The translations under genes were made by a program, and so were the position numbers. The notes below the pieces were generated by a model that was not told where the DNA came from, did not search any database, and saw only the letters and a program-made list of their open reading frames with translations. Shown here piece by piece: positions 23,449 through 34,760 of a stretch of 64,000 bases of DNA (positions are counted from its first letter, which is position 1; each line of letters opens with the position of its first letter). The stretch is from positions 572,829,241-572,893,240 of the forward strand of contig NC_081410.1 of assembly GCF_030272615.1 (NCBI RefSeq), in the 5' to 3' direction. This DNA comes from Cryptomeria japonica. Lineage: Eukaryota; Streptophyta; Pinopsida; Cupressales; Cupressaceae.

Positions 23449-24588
23449 AACATGCTTTACTAACACCCTTCTGGTCCTGGTAGGTTGAGTGGTTTCTCAC
23501 TCATTTGGATCTGGCATGATCTAGTATGCTCCAGTATAGTTTGGTTATGGAATTGGCTTATTCATGATACTCATGTTCATATCCAGTAAGTTGGTTTTGG
23601 TCTGGTGATCGGATGCTATCTTGTTTGCTTAGAAGCTTGGTTTCTAGTTCCAGCGAGGGTTTCACTAGTAGAGATTTTGATGAAGATCTTTGATGAATTG
23701 CATTAAGTGGTGTTAGTGTAGCATCCGGTATGGTTTCTGGATGTTGTTGGTGATCATGTTCGAGACTTTGCAGATGGAGATCATTGTTGTAGCGTGTGGA
23801 CCTATACTGTGTCCTGGTTGGTCTAGGTTATGAACCGATTTAATGAAACGTGTGGATTGGACCTCTCACTACATTTTCAAGATGTCCTATGTGTTGGATA
23901 TTATTTGTTTGATTAAAGGCTGACATGTTTAATAATTATGTAATTAGTTTATTGTCTGGTGGCCGACCTGATTGTTTATGGTCGAGGGTTTGTATATATA
24001 GATGTAATATCTCATTGTAGAAGATATGGTAGTGGGAAAGGGATGTAATGTGCAAATAATGTAATATCATTTAGTTAGAGTATTTGGTTGATCATTGGAG
24101 ATCTAATTGGGTTTATGTAAGAGGATTTAGTCCTCTACTATTGAGTTTAACTCAAACTGTACTCAGGCACAAGAGATACTATCTTTTGCAGTTCAACACT
24201 TCTCTGGATTGTAGTCTGAATTTCTATGTAGTTAGTGAGACTCCTTTTGTGATGAGAAGTGTGCTCTAGGTTGTTGGCCTTCCTGTACGTGCACGCCCAT
24301 CAATTGTAATTCACATACTTATTGAAGAAGTATTATCTAACTGTGGGTAGGTTTCCCACTATGGTTTTTCCCTTTACCGAGTTTTCCACGTATAAATCTT
24401 GGTGTCAGGTGGACGGTATTTATTCTGTGATTATTGTTTATGCTTAATTGGTTTAACTACTATTCTAGTATTAATGTTTTGGGTTCTAGTATTAAAGTTT
24501 TAATTGTTAATGGTTTCAGTAATCTGTGACAACTGATTCACCCCCCCCCCCCTCTTAGTTGTCTTCAAGCTATTTGAACTATCTAACA
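23449..24588 (+). repeat. copia-type LTR, plus strand, 5' boundary unclear
   Basis: Ends with the block ATGGTTTTTCCC (about 24,361), a C-run before CTCTTAGTTG and CTAACA at 24,588, as in the other copia LTRs here. I could not place its 5' end; no coding sequence is seen. Confidence 0.6.
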
Positions 24589-24741
24589 ATATATTGGTTT
24601 ATGCAATTGTAAAGTGAAAAGATATTCCTCAGTGATGATGTTAACCACGCAAGAGAGATCAACAAGAGTGTCACGACAAGGGATATCCTTAACCTTCACA
24701 ACTATGTATAAAGGGCCATCACGTGCTCTAATGGTCTTTGA
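24589..24741 (-). pseudogene. gypsy protease fragment, downstream half
   Basis: Minus strand reads KTIRARDGPLYIVVKVKDIP and then LVDLSCVVNIITEEYLF, a gypsy protease-like core. It continues the fragment at 28,907-29,063, from which it is separated by the chromovirus. The catalytic triplet is not canonical. Confidence 0.6.
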
Positions 24742-25388
24742 TGCAGGAGCATCTAGTGGTGTAAGGGCAATCCTACATCACCCAGAAAGATTTTTATTTT
24801 CTGTTGTAGTTTCTAGATTTTCTCTTTCTTATTTTTGCAATTTATTCATAGTCAAATTTGAAGTCATCAGAGGCTCTGAATGAACCTAGCAATTGGTGGA
24901 AATCCAAAGTGGTTGGCCTTTATGCCCTATTTTGTGCCACGTCTTTTCAAAAGCTTTCCAAAAAGGTATTATCACTGAAAATGTGATAGTTAGATCAAAA
25001 TTTATGGATACCGAAAGTTGGACAATTATTTTTTTGGAAAGTTTCCAATTAACGAATTTGGCTTTAGTGAAATTATTCAGTTTCTTGTTCTAGCGCTAGT
25101 TAGTTTGCCAAGTTTCTATTGCAAATGTAATATTAGCTCCTAAGGAAAGAAATTCTATTTAAGAATCATCTTTGAGGAATATAGGGAAGTTTTTGGAGTT
25201 GAATTTTTTAGAGCTTTAGAGTGCGAAGGGAATTTTCCAGAATCTATAAGCTGCATGTGTGGCACCCTATGAGGTTTTAATCCTTTGAAATTGTAATGCA
25301 TGTAGTGCATGTTGGTTACAAATAATAATAAAATTTCTGTGTTGTTTCTCAATTGTTGTGTATTTTTGTTTCTTGGGTTGTTCCTTCA
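24742..25388 (+). repeat. chromovirus 5' LTR
   Basis: Starts TGCAGGAGCATC, ends GGTTGTTCCTTCA; followed by AAGTGGTATCAAAGC, an initiator-tRNA-Met-type primer site. Pairs with 28,240-28,906. Confidence 0.85.
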
Positions 25389-25538
25389 TAAAGTGGTATC
25401 AAAGCAGGTTGTTCCCGAGTGTATGAACAGATCACCGAATGTGAGGCAATTCATACTAGGATCTATGATTGTGGGCTCATGTTCAATATGCCTCTAAGAG
25501 TGATGCATGGTGGTAGAAATGCTTTGGCAAATTAGGGT

Positions 25539-26570
25539 TTGAGAGCCCTCCAAAGAGAGATTGATGCACTGCAAGAAGAACTAAGAAAAGGGTTTAATCC
25601 AAGGAGAGGAGAAAGTTATGATGAAGGAGAGGTTAAATATTCATGCTCAAATGAGTCGGACGAAGCAATAGATCATGATCAAGATCAATTGTTGAGGGCC
25701 ATTTCTCAGATTGGGAAGAGACCCAAAATTGAATTTTCAAATTATTCTCAGAATCTGAACCTAGAAGAGCTGATTGATTGGATTAATGAGTTAGAGGAAT
25801 ATTTTGAATATGAAGAGATAGAAGACCTAGATCGAGTTAAATTTACTAAGACAAAGTTGAAAGGTCATGCAAATATCTGGTGGAAGGAGGCATAGTTGGA
25901 TAAAAATTAGAGAGGAAAGGGAAAGATCACCAAATGGGACTGCATGGTTAACAAACTGAAGAAACAGTTCATCCCTATGGACTATGAGCTGGATCTATTG
26001 AATAAACTACAAGGTTTGAAGCAAGGTAGAAAATCTGTAAAAAAGTTACAAAATAATTTTATAAAATCATTATAAGAACAGGCCATGCAGAGGCCAACAA
26101 AGAGAAAGTCACCCATTATCTTAATGGGTTATGACCAAGTATTCAACAAGAGCTCAGTATGGTCAGAATAGCCATTATTGAAGAAGCATACCAATTTACA
26201 TTGAAAGTAGAGGAGAAATTGAATAAGAGATTTGAAGGCAAGCAAAGAGGGAAATCCCAAGGTGGCAGAGGTGGTGGAAAATCCTTTAGGGATTGAAATG
26301 ATGATCTGGAGAAAAATGAAGATGTGGGTACTAGCCAAAATCAGAGGGAAGATAATTTCTATTGGCCCCATGACCAAAACAATGGTGAACAACGTGGAAG
26401 AGGAAGAGGAAGATCTAGACAAGGATCCGGAAGAGGTGGTTTTAGATGAACTTGTTTCCATTGTGGTGAAAAAGGGTATAGAGCCTTTGAATGTCCACAA
26501 CACCAAGGAAGGACAGGCAGAAGGAATGAAGGCCATGCATGGGTGGCAAATGCAGACGAAGAAGCCCAAT
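25539..26570 (+). pseudogene. chromovirus Gag
   Basis: N-terminal MRALQREIDALQEELRKG (25,539) is a coiled coil. The Gag core includes LEELIDWINELEEYFEYEEI and TKLKGHANIWWKEA (to 25,895), then stops and frame changes. A basic Gly/Arg-rich part and a knuckle-like CFHCGEKGYRAFECPQH (about 26,449-26,500, another frame) follow. Non-functional. Confidence 0.75.
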
Positions 26571-27306
26571 TTGAAAATTCAGATGATGTTGAAAGGGGAG
26601 AGGCACTATTTGTCAAGAAGGTCCTAATGAATGAAAAGGAAGAACTAGATCAGAGGAAGAGTCTATTTCATACTAGATGCAAATCTCAAGACAAATTTTG
26701 TGATGTGATTATTGAGAGTGGGAGCATAGACAATCTAGTGTCTGAAGAGATGGTCAGAAAATTGAAACTAAAGATCGAAAGGCATCCACAACCTTACTAG
26801 ATAGACTAGTTGTAGAATAACCACAAAGTTTTGGTCAATGAGCATTTCTTGGTAAAATTCAAGATTGGCAGTTACTGGGATGAGATATGGTGTGATATCA
26901 TACCCATAGATTCATGTCACATGTTGTTAGGGAGGTTGTGGCAGTTTGATAGGCATGTTGTACATGATGGCCATGCTAATACCTACACCTTGACAAAGGA
27001 TGGAGCTCGCCATAAGTTGAAGCCCCTAAAAGAGGTGGAGGAAAAGGTATGTAGTAGTGTGAGGATGTGTTTTGTTGGTGGAAATTAATTTTTGGAAGAT
27101 AAAAAACACAAATGTGTGTGTTTTGTTTCAATTCCTAGAGTGGGTAGAGAAGTCAATGAAGAAGTGCTTGTAAAAGTTTCAGGTAATTTGTTGAGTGAGT
27201 TTCAGAACATTGTGTTTGATAATGTGCCTAACGGTTCATCAAGTGGAAGGTCTAATGGAGTTACAGATGCCTTTAGTAGGAGGCAAAATTTGTTGAAAAA
27301 GATGTA
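26543..27306 (+). pseudogene. chromovirus protease joined to RNase H tail
   Basis: DVIIESGSIDNLVSEEMV (about 26,702) is the protease site with Glu for the catalytic Asp. DIIPIDSCHMLLGRLWQFDR (about 26,898-26,957) is the conserved second half. At about 27,225 the start of RT (SEFQNIVFDNVPNG) runs straight into the end of RNase H (GRSNGVTDAFSRR): the RT-RNase H module is deleted. Confidence 0.8.
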
Positions 27307-27309
27307 GTT

Positions 27310-28204
27310 GGGGGTGGTTGGGTTCAACAAACTCAAGAAGTTGTATCCTAAGGATCCTGATTTTTTAGAAGCTTGGAAATCTTACACGGAACCTATTACT
27401 TGGGATAGGATGAGATGGAAGGATTTCATAATCTAGGATGGCATGCTATTTAAGAGAAGTTGGTTGTGTATTCTGAGGAGTTCCCTGAGAGAGAGCTTGA
27501 TCAAAGATAAGCACAATGGAGGGATGGCAAAATATTTTGCTCAAGAAAAGACCATTGCCATCATTAGTGAGCATTATTATTGGCCTTAGTTATCCCAAGA
27601 TGTAAATAAATTTGTGTAGAGTTATAGAGTATACCAGAAGGAAAAAGGGATAAGCCAAAATACAGGGTTGTATCAGCCATTACCTGTTCTGGAGAGGTCA
27701 TGGGAGGTGAAAAAGCACATCAATGAGATGAATTTGCAATATAAGGCAAAGGTAGATCAAGAAAGGAGCTATAAGGAGTTTCATATTGGAGATGAGGTGA
27801 CGGTTCATTCAAAGAAGGAAATGTTCTCAGTTGGGATCTACAATAGGATAAAGGTGAAGCAGTTTGGTCCCTGCAAGGTTTTGAAGAAGCATGATTCAGG
27901 GAACGCATACAAGGTAGAGCTACCTAATGGAATTTATATTTCCCCTGTGTTTAAAATTTCAGATTTAATAGTATTATGAATATGACACACAAGAGGGACA
28001 AGTCATAGATCCATATACAACTCTTGCACCTACTTCAGAGAAGGAGGGGATTGAAGCAATTCTGGTTAGCCATGTGAAGAGTACCAGAAATAGGCAGTAT
28101 GAGGAGTATCGGGTGAAATGGAGGAGAAGACTTGTTGATGATTCTTCATGGTTGTCCAAAGCAGAGGTTGACCGTTTGGGTTTTCCTCAACTAACTGAGA
28201 CATG
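27310..28204 (+). pseudogene. chromovirus integrase ends plus chromodomain
   Basis: HHCC zinc region (HNGGMAKYFAQ...HYYWP; its CC pair is damaged) to about 27,700 is joined directly to the C-terminal integrase part with FGPCKVLKKHDSGNAYKVEL. The DDE core is absent. A chromodomain follows in another frame: IEAILVSHVKSTRNRQYEEY then RVKWRRRLVDDSSWL (about 28,050-28,160). Chromodomains target integration to histone-marked chromatin. Confidence 0.82.
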
Positions 28205-28239
28205 ACCTGGTCACTTCTCAATCTACCCTGAGTGTCTAA

Positions 28240-28906
28240 TGCAAGAGCATCTGGTGGTGTAAGGGCAACCTTGCATCACCCAAAAAGATTTTTATTTTCT
28301 GTTGTAGTTTTTGGATTTTCCCTTTCTTATTTTTGCAATTTATTCATAGTCAAGTTTGAAGCCATTAAGGGCTCTAGATGAGCCCTGAAATTGGTGGAAA
28401 TCCAAAGTGGTTGGCCTTTAGACTGTACTTTGTGCCACATCATCTTTTCAATTCAAGATCTTTCTAAAAAGGTATTATCATTGAAAATCCGATAGTTGGA
28501 TCAAAAGTTATGGCTGCCAAAAGCTGGACAATTATTTTTTCGGAAAGTTTCCAGTTAATGAATTTGGCTTCAGTGAAATTATGCAGTTTCTTGTTCTAGC
28601 GCTAGTTATTCCGCCAAGTTTCTATTGCAAAATCTTTGCTCCTAAGGAAAGAACATCTATTTAAGACTCATCTTTGAGGAAAATAGGGAAGTTTTTGGAG
28701 TTGAGTTTTTCAAAGCTTTAGAGTTGGAAGATTGTATTGTGGGAACGGTATTTTCCAGAATCTATAAGCTACATGTATGGTAGTCTATGAGGTTTTAATC
28801 CTCTAAAATTGTAATGCATGTAGTGCATGTTGGTTGCAAATAATAATAAAATTTCTCTTTTGTTTCTCAATTGTTGTGTTTTTCTGTTTCTTGGGTTGTT
28901 CCCTCA
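28240..28906 (+). repeat. chromovirus 3' LTR
   Basis: Starts TGCAAGAGCATC, ends GGTTGTTCCCTCA; direct copy of 24,742-25,388 with scattered substitutions and small indels. Confidence 0.85.
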
Positions 28907-29063
28907 TCAATCTCACTGGGGTCAAATGTAATACAAGAATCCTTAAGCGTATCTTGTTTTTTTACCATATTTACCAAGTTCAGAGCCATATAAGTGAATT
29001 CCTCATAGAAGAAATAAGTATACTTAGTCTCAATCATGTTAGAGGTAAGAGAAGACAAAGGAT
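28907..29063 (-). pseudogene. gypsy fragment upstream of protease
   Basis: Minus strand reads IETKYTYFFYEEFTYMALNL and then KDSCITFDPSEI. Continues into 24,589-24,741 across the chromovirus insertion. Confidence 0.55.
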
Positions 29064-29994
29064 TGTTAGACACAATGCACCACTGAGAGGGGGGTGAATC
29101 AGTGGTTCTCAAACTTTTTCCTTTAACAACCCTATGCGAGTATACCGGTTATCAAATCTAACTCAATGTAGGCTTACTGGTTAGTGAGTAGACTAATAAC
29201 AAATGCATTCACACAAGAGAGACATCACATAACACCAGCATATATGAGGAAAACCCAAGATGGGAAAAACCTCGGTGAGAAATGCTACTGAAGTCTATTG
29301 CTCCAATCCAACCTCACAATGAATCTGATTTAAAATGTTTAGGGCACCAACCCAAGGAGTACCAACCCCTGATAGTTTAAGCAACCACCCAAGGAGGACC
29401 AACCCCTAACTGATTTATGGGCTACAACCCCTGCTAGTTTATGGGCACCAACCCAAAGGAGCTACAACCCATGCACCGAGCTACAACTTAGTAATCTTAA
29501 TAATAACATCAATTGCAAAAGTAATTATCCTATTACAAGTGAATCTTATAACCATTTCATACTCTTCACTTTGTCAGTGAGATACCCTCTCTGCTACACC
29601 GGTTCACTTTTATCTGTTGCTCCCATCTGCTGCTGCCTTGCTGGTAAACTCTAATTCACTTCTCTACACTTCATCACTCTCTCTTTTCTTCCTGCTGATA
29701 CTAGAACCTAATGGTTATCTTCTCTGATGCACTCTTGCTGCTAACCAATTGCTTTAACCTTATCGATTAAACCCTCTATTAAACCCTTTCATTGGTTTAA
29801 CCTTCACTCACTTAGTCACTATATTCTTCTACTATTTTCACTTTGACTAATCTAACTTTTCTCATGCAACACTCAATCACTTCGTAGTAGCTTCATCAAT
29901 GGCATTAGCAAAAAATACATCTATTTTGGCTTCCATATTTATAAATGAGTTTTCCTGCCAAAACCAAAATTCAAACTCCAAGCCTTAGGGTTTT
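29064..29994 (-). repeat. copia-type LTR, minus strand, interrupted by element A
   Basis: In plus orientation starts TGTTAGACACAATGCACC, then the reversed C-run and the reversed block GGGAAAAACC (about 29,268). TATA-like TTTATAAATATGG at about 29,932-29,945 on the minus strand. Element A begins at 29,995, so the rest of this LTR lies outside the window. Confidence 0.7.
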
Positions 29995-30686
29995 TGTTGG
30001 TATTTTGGTTATGTTGATATGGTTTTATCATTGATGTCAACACCTATTAACACTTATCAACTCTGGCACTTTGGAGAATCAGTAATGTTCACCAGCAAGC
30101 AAGTGACTTATGCACAATCACCGGTATCTGGTTCACCGACAGGATATATTGTTCATTGGCACTTGGAATGACATGGAAAACACTTGGTTATGTTGAAGAC
30201 ATCATTTTGACACTTTGTCTTGAAGGCATATCAGAACTACACCGGTACTAAATCAAGCATAGGAAGATGCTATTTTGAGCAGTACATCTTTATTGGATTT
30301 AACCATCCAATCGTAGTCAGTGTGACTCCTATTTGTGTTTGAGTAGTGAGCTCTAGGCACTTGGCCTTTTTGGCATGTGCAGACCCCATTTGTATACACA
30401 TACTATCTGTAGTAGTATCATCTAATTGTGGGTAAGGTATCTCACCGTGGTTTTTCCCCTTACAAGGTTTCCATGTACAAATATTGGTGTCATGTGTTGT
30501 GGATCTTATTGTTCTTTCTGTTTCATTCATTAATCTTTACCGGTACTACAATTAACTAATAAACTGTCTACTGGCATAAAGTTTGGTTTACTAATATTAA
30601 GTAGTAAGGTTGGTTTAGTTTTTTTGGTTTAAATTTATTTGACAACTGATTCACCCCCCCCTCTAAGTTGTCTCTAGGACCTAACA
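29995..30686 (+). repeat. element A (copy 1) 5' LTR
   Basis: Starts TGTTGGTATTTTGG, ends GGACCTAACA; PBS TTGGTATGAGAGCC follows (one change from the usual TGGTATCAGAGC). Matches the LTR start at 63,819 and the partial LTR 33,221-33,623. Confidence 0.9.
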
Positions 30687-30743
30687 ATTGGTATGAGAGC
30701 CTAGTCTTCTTTTTGTAGAAGTTTAACAGCTTGACGAGATCCA

Positions 30744-31815
30744 ATGTCTACTAACTATTTCAGGAAGGACAACCCTAAACTTGATGGAACCAACTATGGG
30801 ATATGGAAGATCGGAATGGAGACACATCTGAATTGCATTGGAAAGGACATCTGGGATGTTACAAAGAATGCCTATATTGCTCCTACTCAAAGTTAGCCTA
30901 ATCCACCTAATCTGACCAAAGATGAAGAAAATGATTGCAAGGCAAGAGAAGCACTTTTGAGCACATTATAAGATTAACAAATCATGGGATTATCAGATAG
31001 GTCTACTGCTAAATCTTATTTGGGATCATTTGGAAACACTAGATGAAGGAGATTCCACAGTCAAAATTGCAAAACTTGAAAGCTTTCGGGTCAGTATGAA
31101 AATCTAAAAATGGAAGAAGATGCAAGCATTTCTACTTTTATGGAAAGAGTAAATGAAATTGTTTCGGGTATTAAATGTTGTGGAGGAACCTTAAGTGAAG
31201 ATGAAATTGTTTCAAAAATTTTAAGAGGATTGCCATCGTCATACAAAATAAAATTTACTACTATAAATGAGTTAAGAACAATGCTTAATACATTAGTAAC
31301 TAGGGATACATTGATTGGAAAACTTTCAGCCTTTGAAATTGAGGATTTTGGTCCTGTTGCTACTATAAAGATAGATTTACCTTTTAAGGCATCAACATCA
31401 TCTACACCATCATTTGACAAATCTGATTGGAAAGCCTTTTATGCAAGAGAACATGAAGAAAGCAGGAGAGAAAATGAAGAACTTGAAGCACTATTTGCAA
31501 GGAAAATGCCTAAAGGTCCAGTTGGAAGTAACTATGGAGGTAAAGCACCCTTTAAATGTTTTAACTGTAATAAGATTGGTCATATGGCTTCAAGATGCCC
31601 TGATAGACATGCTAGATTAAGAGAAGAAGCCATAAGAACATACAAGCCTAACCCTGAATATCAGAGATACAAATTTATGAAGAATAAAGATAAATCTTGT
31701 TATCTTGCTGATGAAGGAATCACTAATGATTCTGATGAGGATCCGACAGACAATGGATGGGTTTTTGTTGCTATAACAGAAGATCAACCGACACCTACTA
31801 TTCAACTGGTAGAGT
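30744..31815 (+). pseudogene. element A copy 1 Gag (copia)
   Basis: From ATG at 30,744: MSTNYFRKDNPKLDG and YGIWKIGMETHL, a typical copia Gag start. After several stops and a frame change, MERVNEIVSGIKCCGGTLSE and IVSKILRGLPSSYK follow. The zinc knuckle CFNCNKIGHMASRC (about 31,556-31,597) binds RNA. Compared with copy 2 (33,681), several stops lie where the sister copy has Gln codons. Confidence 0.85.
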
Positions 31816-31820
31816 AGGTC

Positions 31821-32894
31821 TTGGCAGCTAAAGTGGAAGTTAAGGATGAATGGATCATTGATTCAGGATGTTCACATGATATGACTAGTGATAAAGGTAA
31901 ATTCTTGAACTTTCAGGAATATAATGGAGGTCTAGTAAGATTTGGAAATGATAAAGCTTGTTTGATAAAAATAAAAGGTACTATATCTCTTGATGGTAAG
32001 CACAATACTGAAAAATTTTACTATGTAGAAGGTTTAAAGCATAATCTTTTGAGTGTTGGTCAATTAGTTGAAAATGGATTTCAGTTACAATTCAAGAATG
32101 GTAAATACAAAATTATTAACAGAACTAGTTTGGAAATAGCAACCGGTAATCAAACTAGAGGTAACATCTTTCATTTGAATAACAATGAAAAGACATGCTT
32201 GATTGCACATATTGATGAAAGCTGGCTATGGCATAAAAGATTTTGTCATGTAAATTTTGATTGCATGGTAAAAATCAGTACTACTAAGGCAGTTAGAGAT
32301 TTACCTAAGATTGTTAAACATCACAATCCGGTATGTAAGGAATGTCAATTTGGAAAACAAGTTAGAGCATATTTTAAAAGTATTCCAAAAAAATACAATA
32401 ATGCTCTTTACTTAATTCACATTGATTTATGTGGTCCAGCTAGAACTAAAAGCTTATAGGGTGATAGATATTTCATGCTAATCATTAATGACTATTCTAG
32501 AATGTGTTGGGTTACTTTTCTCAGAGAAAAATCAGAAGCACTTGGGAAATTCAAACTATTCAAAGCAATGGTAGAAAATGAAACCAATAAGAAAATCAAA
32601 TGTTTGAGATCAGATCAAGGAGGTGAATTCACATCTAAGGAATTTAATGCATTCTATGAAGTGAATGGAATCAGAAGACAGTTATCAGCACCCCAGACAC
32701 CACAACATAATGGAGTTGTAGAAAAGAAAAATAGAACTATCTTGGATGCAGCTAGAAGTATGTTATCTGGATCAAATCTACCACATGTATATTGGAGAGA
32801 GGAACTAAGTACATCGGTCTATACATTCAACAAAGTTCACATCAAAGGTGAAACCGGTAAGACCCCTCATGAACTATGGTTTGGTATTACTCCT
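31821..32894 (+). pseudogene. element A copy 1 protease and integrase
   Basis: Protease active site WIIDSGCSHDMT near 31,850. Integrase zinc residues in WLWHKRFCH and VCKECQFGK; catalytic residues in LIHIDLCGP, LRSDQGGEF and GVVEKKNRT. One stop at about 32,458. The frame is cut at WFGITP by a short LTR-B piece at 32,895. Confidence 0.88.
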
Positions 32895-33000
32895 TGTTGG
32901 CAAATGCACACTCCAATGAGAAATTGTAGGTGATTGAAGGTTTTGTCATTGATGGCAACCTTGCAATCATATGATACCGACAAGACAAATATACCGGCAA
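32895..33000 (+). repeat. LTR-B remnant in copy 1
   Basis: TGTTGGCAAATGCACACTCC onward equals the first ~105 bp of the B LTR (35,835; 60,654), inserted at exactly the same base of the integrase gene as the full B element in copy 2. Confidence 0.85.
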
Positions 33001-33220
33001 ACTAGTAAATGAAGAGGTGAAGACTAGCAAATGAAGAGGTGTGTCTTATTTCTCAAATTGAACCATCATCAATTAATGAGGCACATGGAGATAAACAGTG
33101 GATTAAAGCTATGGAAGGAAAATTAGAACAAATTGAAAAGAATAACACATGGACATTAGTTCACCGGCCTAAAGACAAAAATGTTATTGGAACAAAATGT
33201 TATTCAGAAACAAAATGTTA
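33001..33220 (+). pseudogene. element A copy 1 RT stub
   Basis: A 19-bp near-perfect duplication (33,001-33,019 and 33,023-33,041) leads into EEVCLISQIEPSSINEAHGD and NNTWTLVHRPKDKNVIGTK, the start of copia RT. It then breaks off and joins the middle of the A LTR. The rest of RT and RNase H is deleted. Confidence 0.8.
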
Positions 33221-33623
33221 TAGGAAGATGTTATTTTGAGTAGTACATATTTATTGGATTTAACCATCCAATTGTAGTCAGTGTGACTCCTATTTGTGTT
33301 TGAGTAGTGAGCTCTAGGCACTTGGCCTTTCTACATGTGTAGACCCCATTTGTATATACATACTATCTCTAGTAGTATCATCTGATTGTGGGTAAGGTTT
33401 CCCACCATGGTTTTTACCCTTACAGGGTTTCCACATACAAATATTGGTGTCATGTGTTGTGGATGTTATTGTCTTTCTATTTCATGCATTAATCTTTACC
33501 GGTACAACAATTAACTGATAAACTATCTACCGGCATAAAGTTTGGTTAAGTTTTTTTGGTTTAAATTTATTTGACAACTAATTCACCCCCCCCCCCAATC
33601 TAAGTTGTCTCTGAGACCTAACA
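33221..33623 (+). repeat. partial A LTR at start of copy 2
   Basis: Matches about 30,258-30,686 of the copy 1 LTR and ends CTAACA, followed by a perfect TTGGTATCAGAGCC primer site. The 5' ~260 bp are missing. Confidence 0.85.
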
Positions 33624-33680
33624 ATTGGTATCAGAGCCTAGTCCTCTTTTTGCAGAAGTTTAGCAGCTTGAGGAGATCCA

Positions 33681-34760
33681 ATGTCTACTAACCATTTCAG
33701 GAAGGACAACCCTAAACTTGATGGAACCAACTATGGGATATGGAAGATCAGAATGGAGACACATTTGAATTGCATTGAAAAGGACATCTAGGATGTTACA
33801 AAGAATGGCTATATTGCTCCTACTCAAAGTCAGCCTAATCCACCTAATTTGACCAAAGATGAAGGAAATGATTGCAAGGCAAGAGAAGCACTTTTGAGTG
33901 CATTATCAGATCAGCAAATCATGGGATTATTAGATAGGTCTACTACTAAAGCTATTTGGGATCATTTCAAAATGCTGAATGAAGGAGATTCCATAGTCAA
34001 AATTGCAAACCTTGAAAGCTTCCGGGTCAAGTATGAAAATTTGAAAATGGAAGAAGATGAAAGGATTTCTCCTTTTATGGAAAGAGTAAATGAAATTGTT
34101 TTGGGTATTAAATGTTGTGGAGGAACCTTAAGTGAAGATGAAATTGTTTCAAAAATTTTAAGAGGATTGCCACCGGCATACAAAATTAAAGTTACTACTA
34201 TAAATGAGTTAAGAACAATGCTTAATACATCAGTAACTAGGGATACATTGATTGTAAAACTTTTAGCCTTTGAAATTGAGGAATTTGGTCCTGTTGTTAC
34301 TATAAAGATAGATTTATCTTTTAAGGCATCAACATCATCTACACCATCATTTGACAAATCTGATTTGAAAGCCTTTTATGTAAGAGAACTTAAAGAAAGC
34401 AGGAGAGAAAATGAAGAACTTGAAAAACTTGAAGCACTATTTGTAAGGAAAATGCCTAAAGGTCTAGTTGGAAGTAAGTATGAAGGTAAAGCACCCTTTA
34501 AATGTTTTAACTGTAATAAGATTGGTCATATGGCTTCAAGATGCCCTGATAGACATGCTGGATTAAGAGAAGAAGCTAGAAGAACATACAGGCCTAACCC
34601 TGAATATCAGAGATACAGATTTAAGAAGAATAAAGATAAATTTTGTTATCTTACTGATGAAGGAGTCACTGATGATTCTGATGAGGTTCCGACAGACAAT
34701 GGATGGGTTTTTGTTGCTATAACAGAAGATCAACCGACACCTACTATTCAACCGGTAGAG
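33681..34760 (+). pseudogene. element A copy 2 Gag
   Basis: MSTNHFRKDNPKLDG at 33,681, a TGG-to-TAG stop at about 33,789, then an open frame of 304 codons (33,849-34,763). This carries the Gag core (LLDRSTTKAIWDHFKML, RGLPPAYKIK) and the knuckle CFNCNKIGHMASRC. Close to copy 1 but with fewer breaks. Confidence 0.87.

Larger units (their letters stand above)
24742..28906 (+). mobile_element. internally deleted chromovirus (Ty3/gypsy)
   Basis: Two LTRs flank remnants of gag, protease, integrase ends and a chromodomain. Both the RT-RNase H block and the integrase core are missing with the flanking frames joined, giving a 4.2 kb derivative. No clear 5-bp target duplication. Confidence 0.85.
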
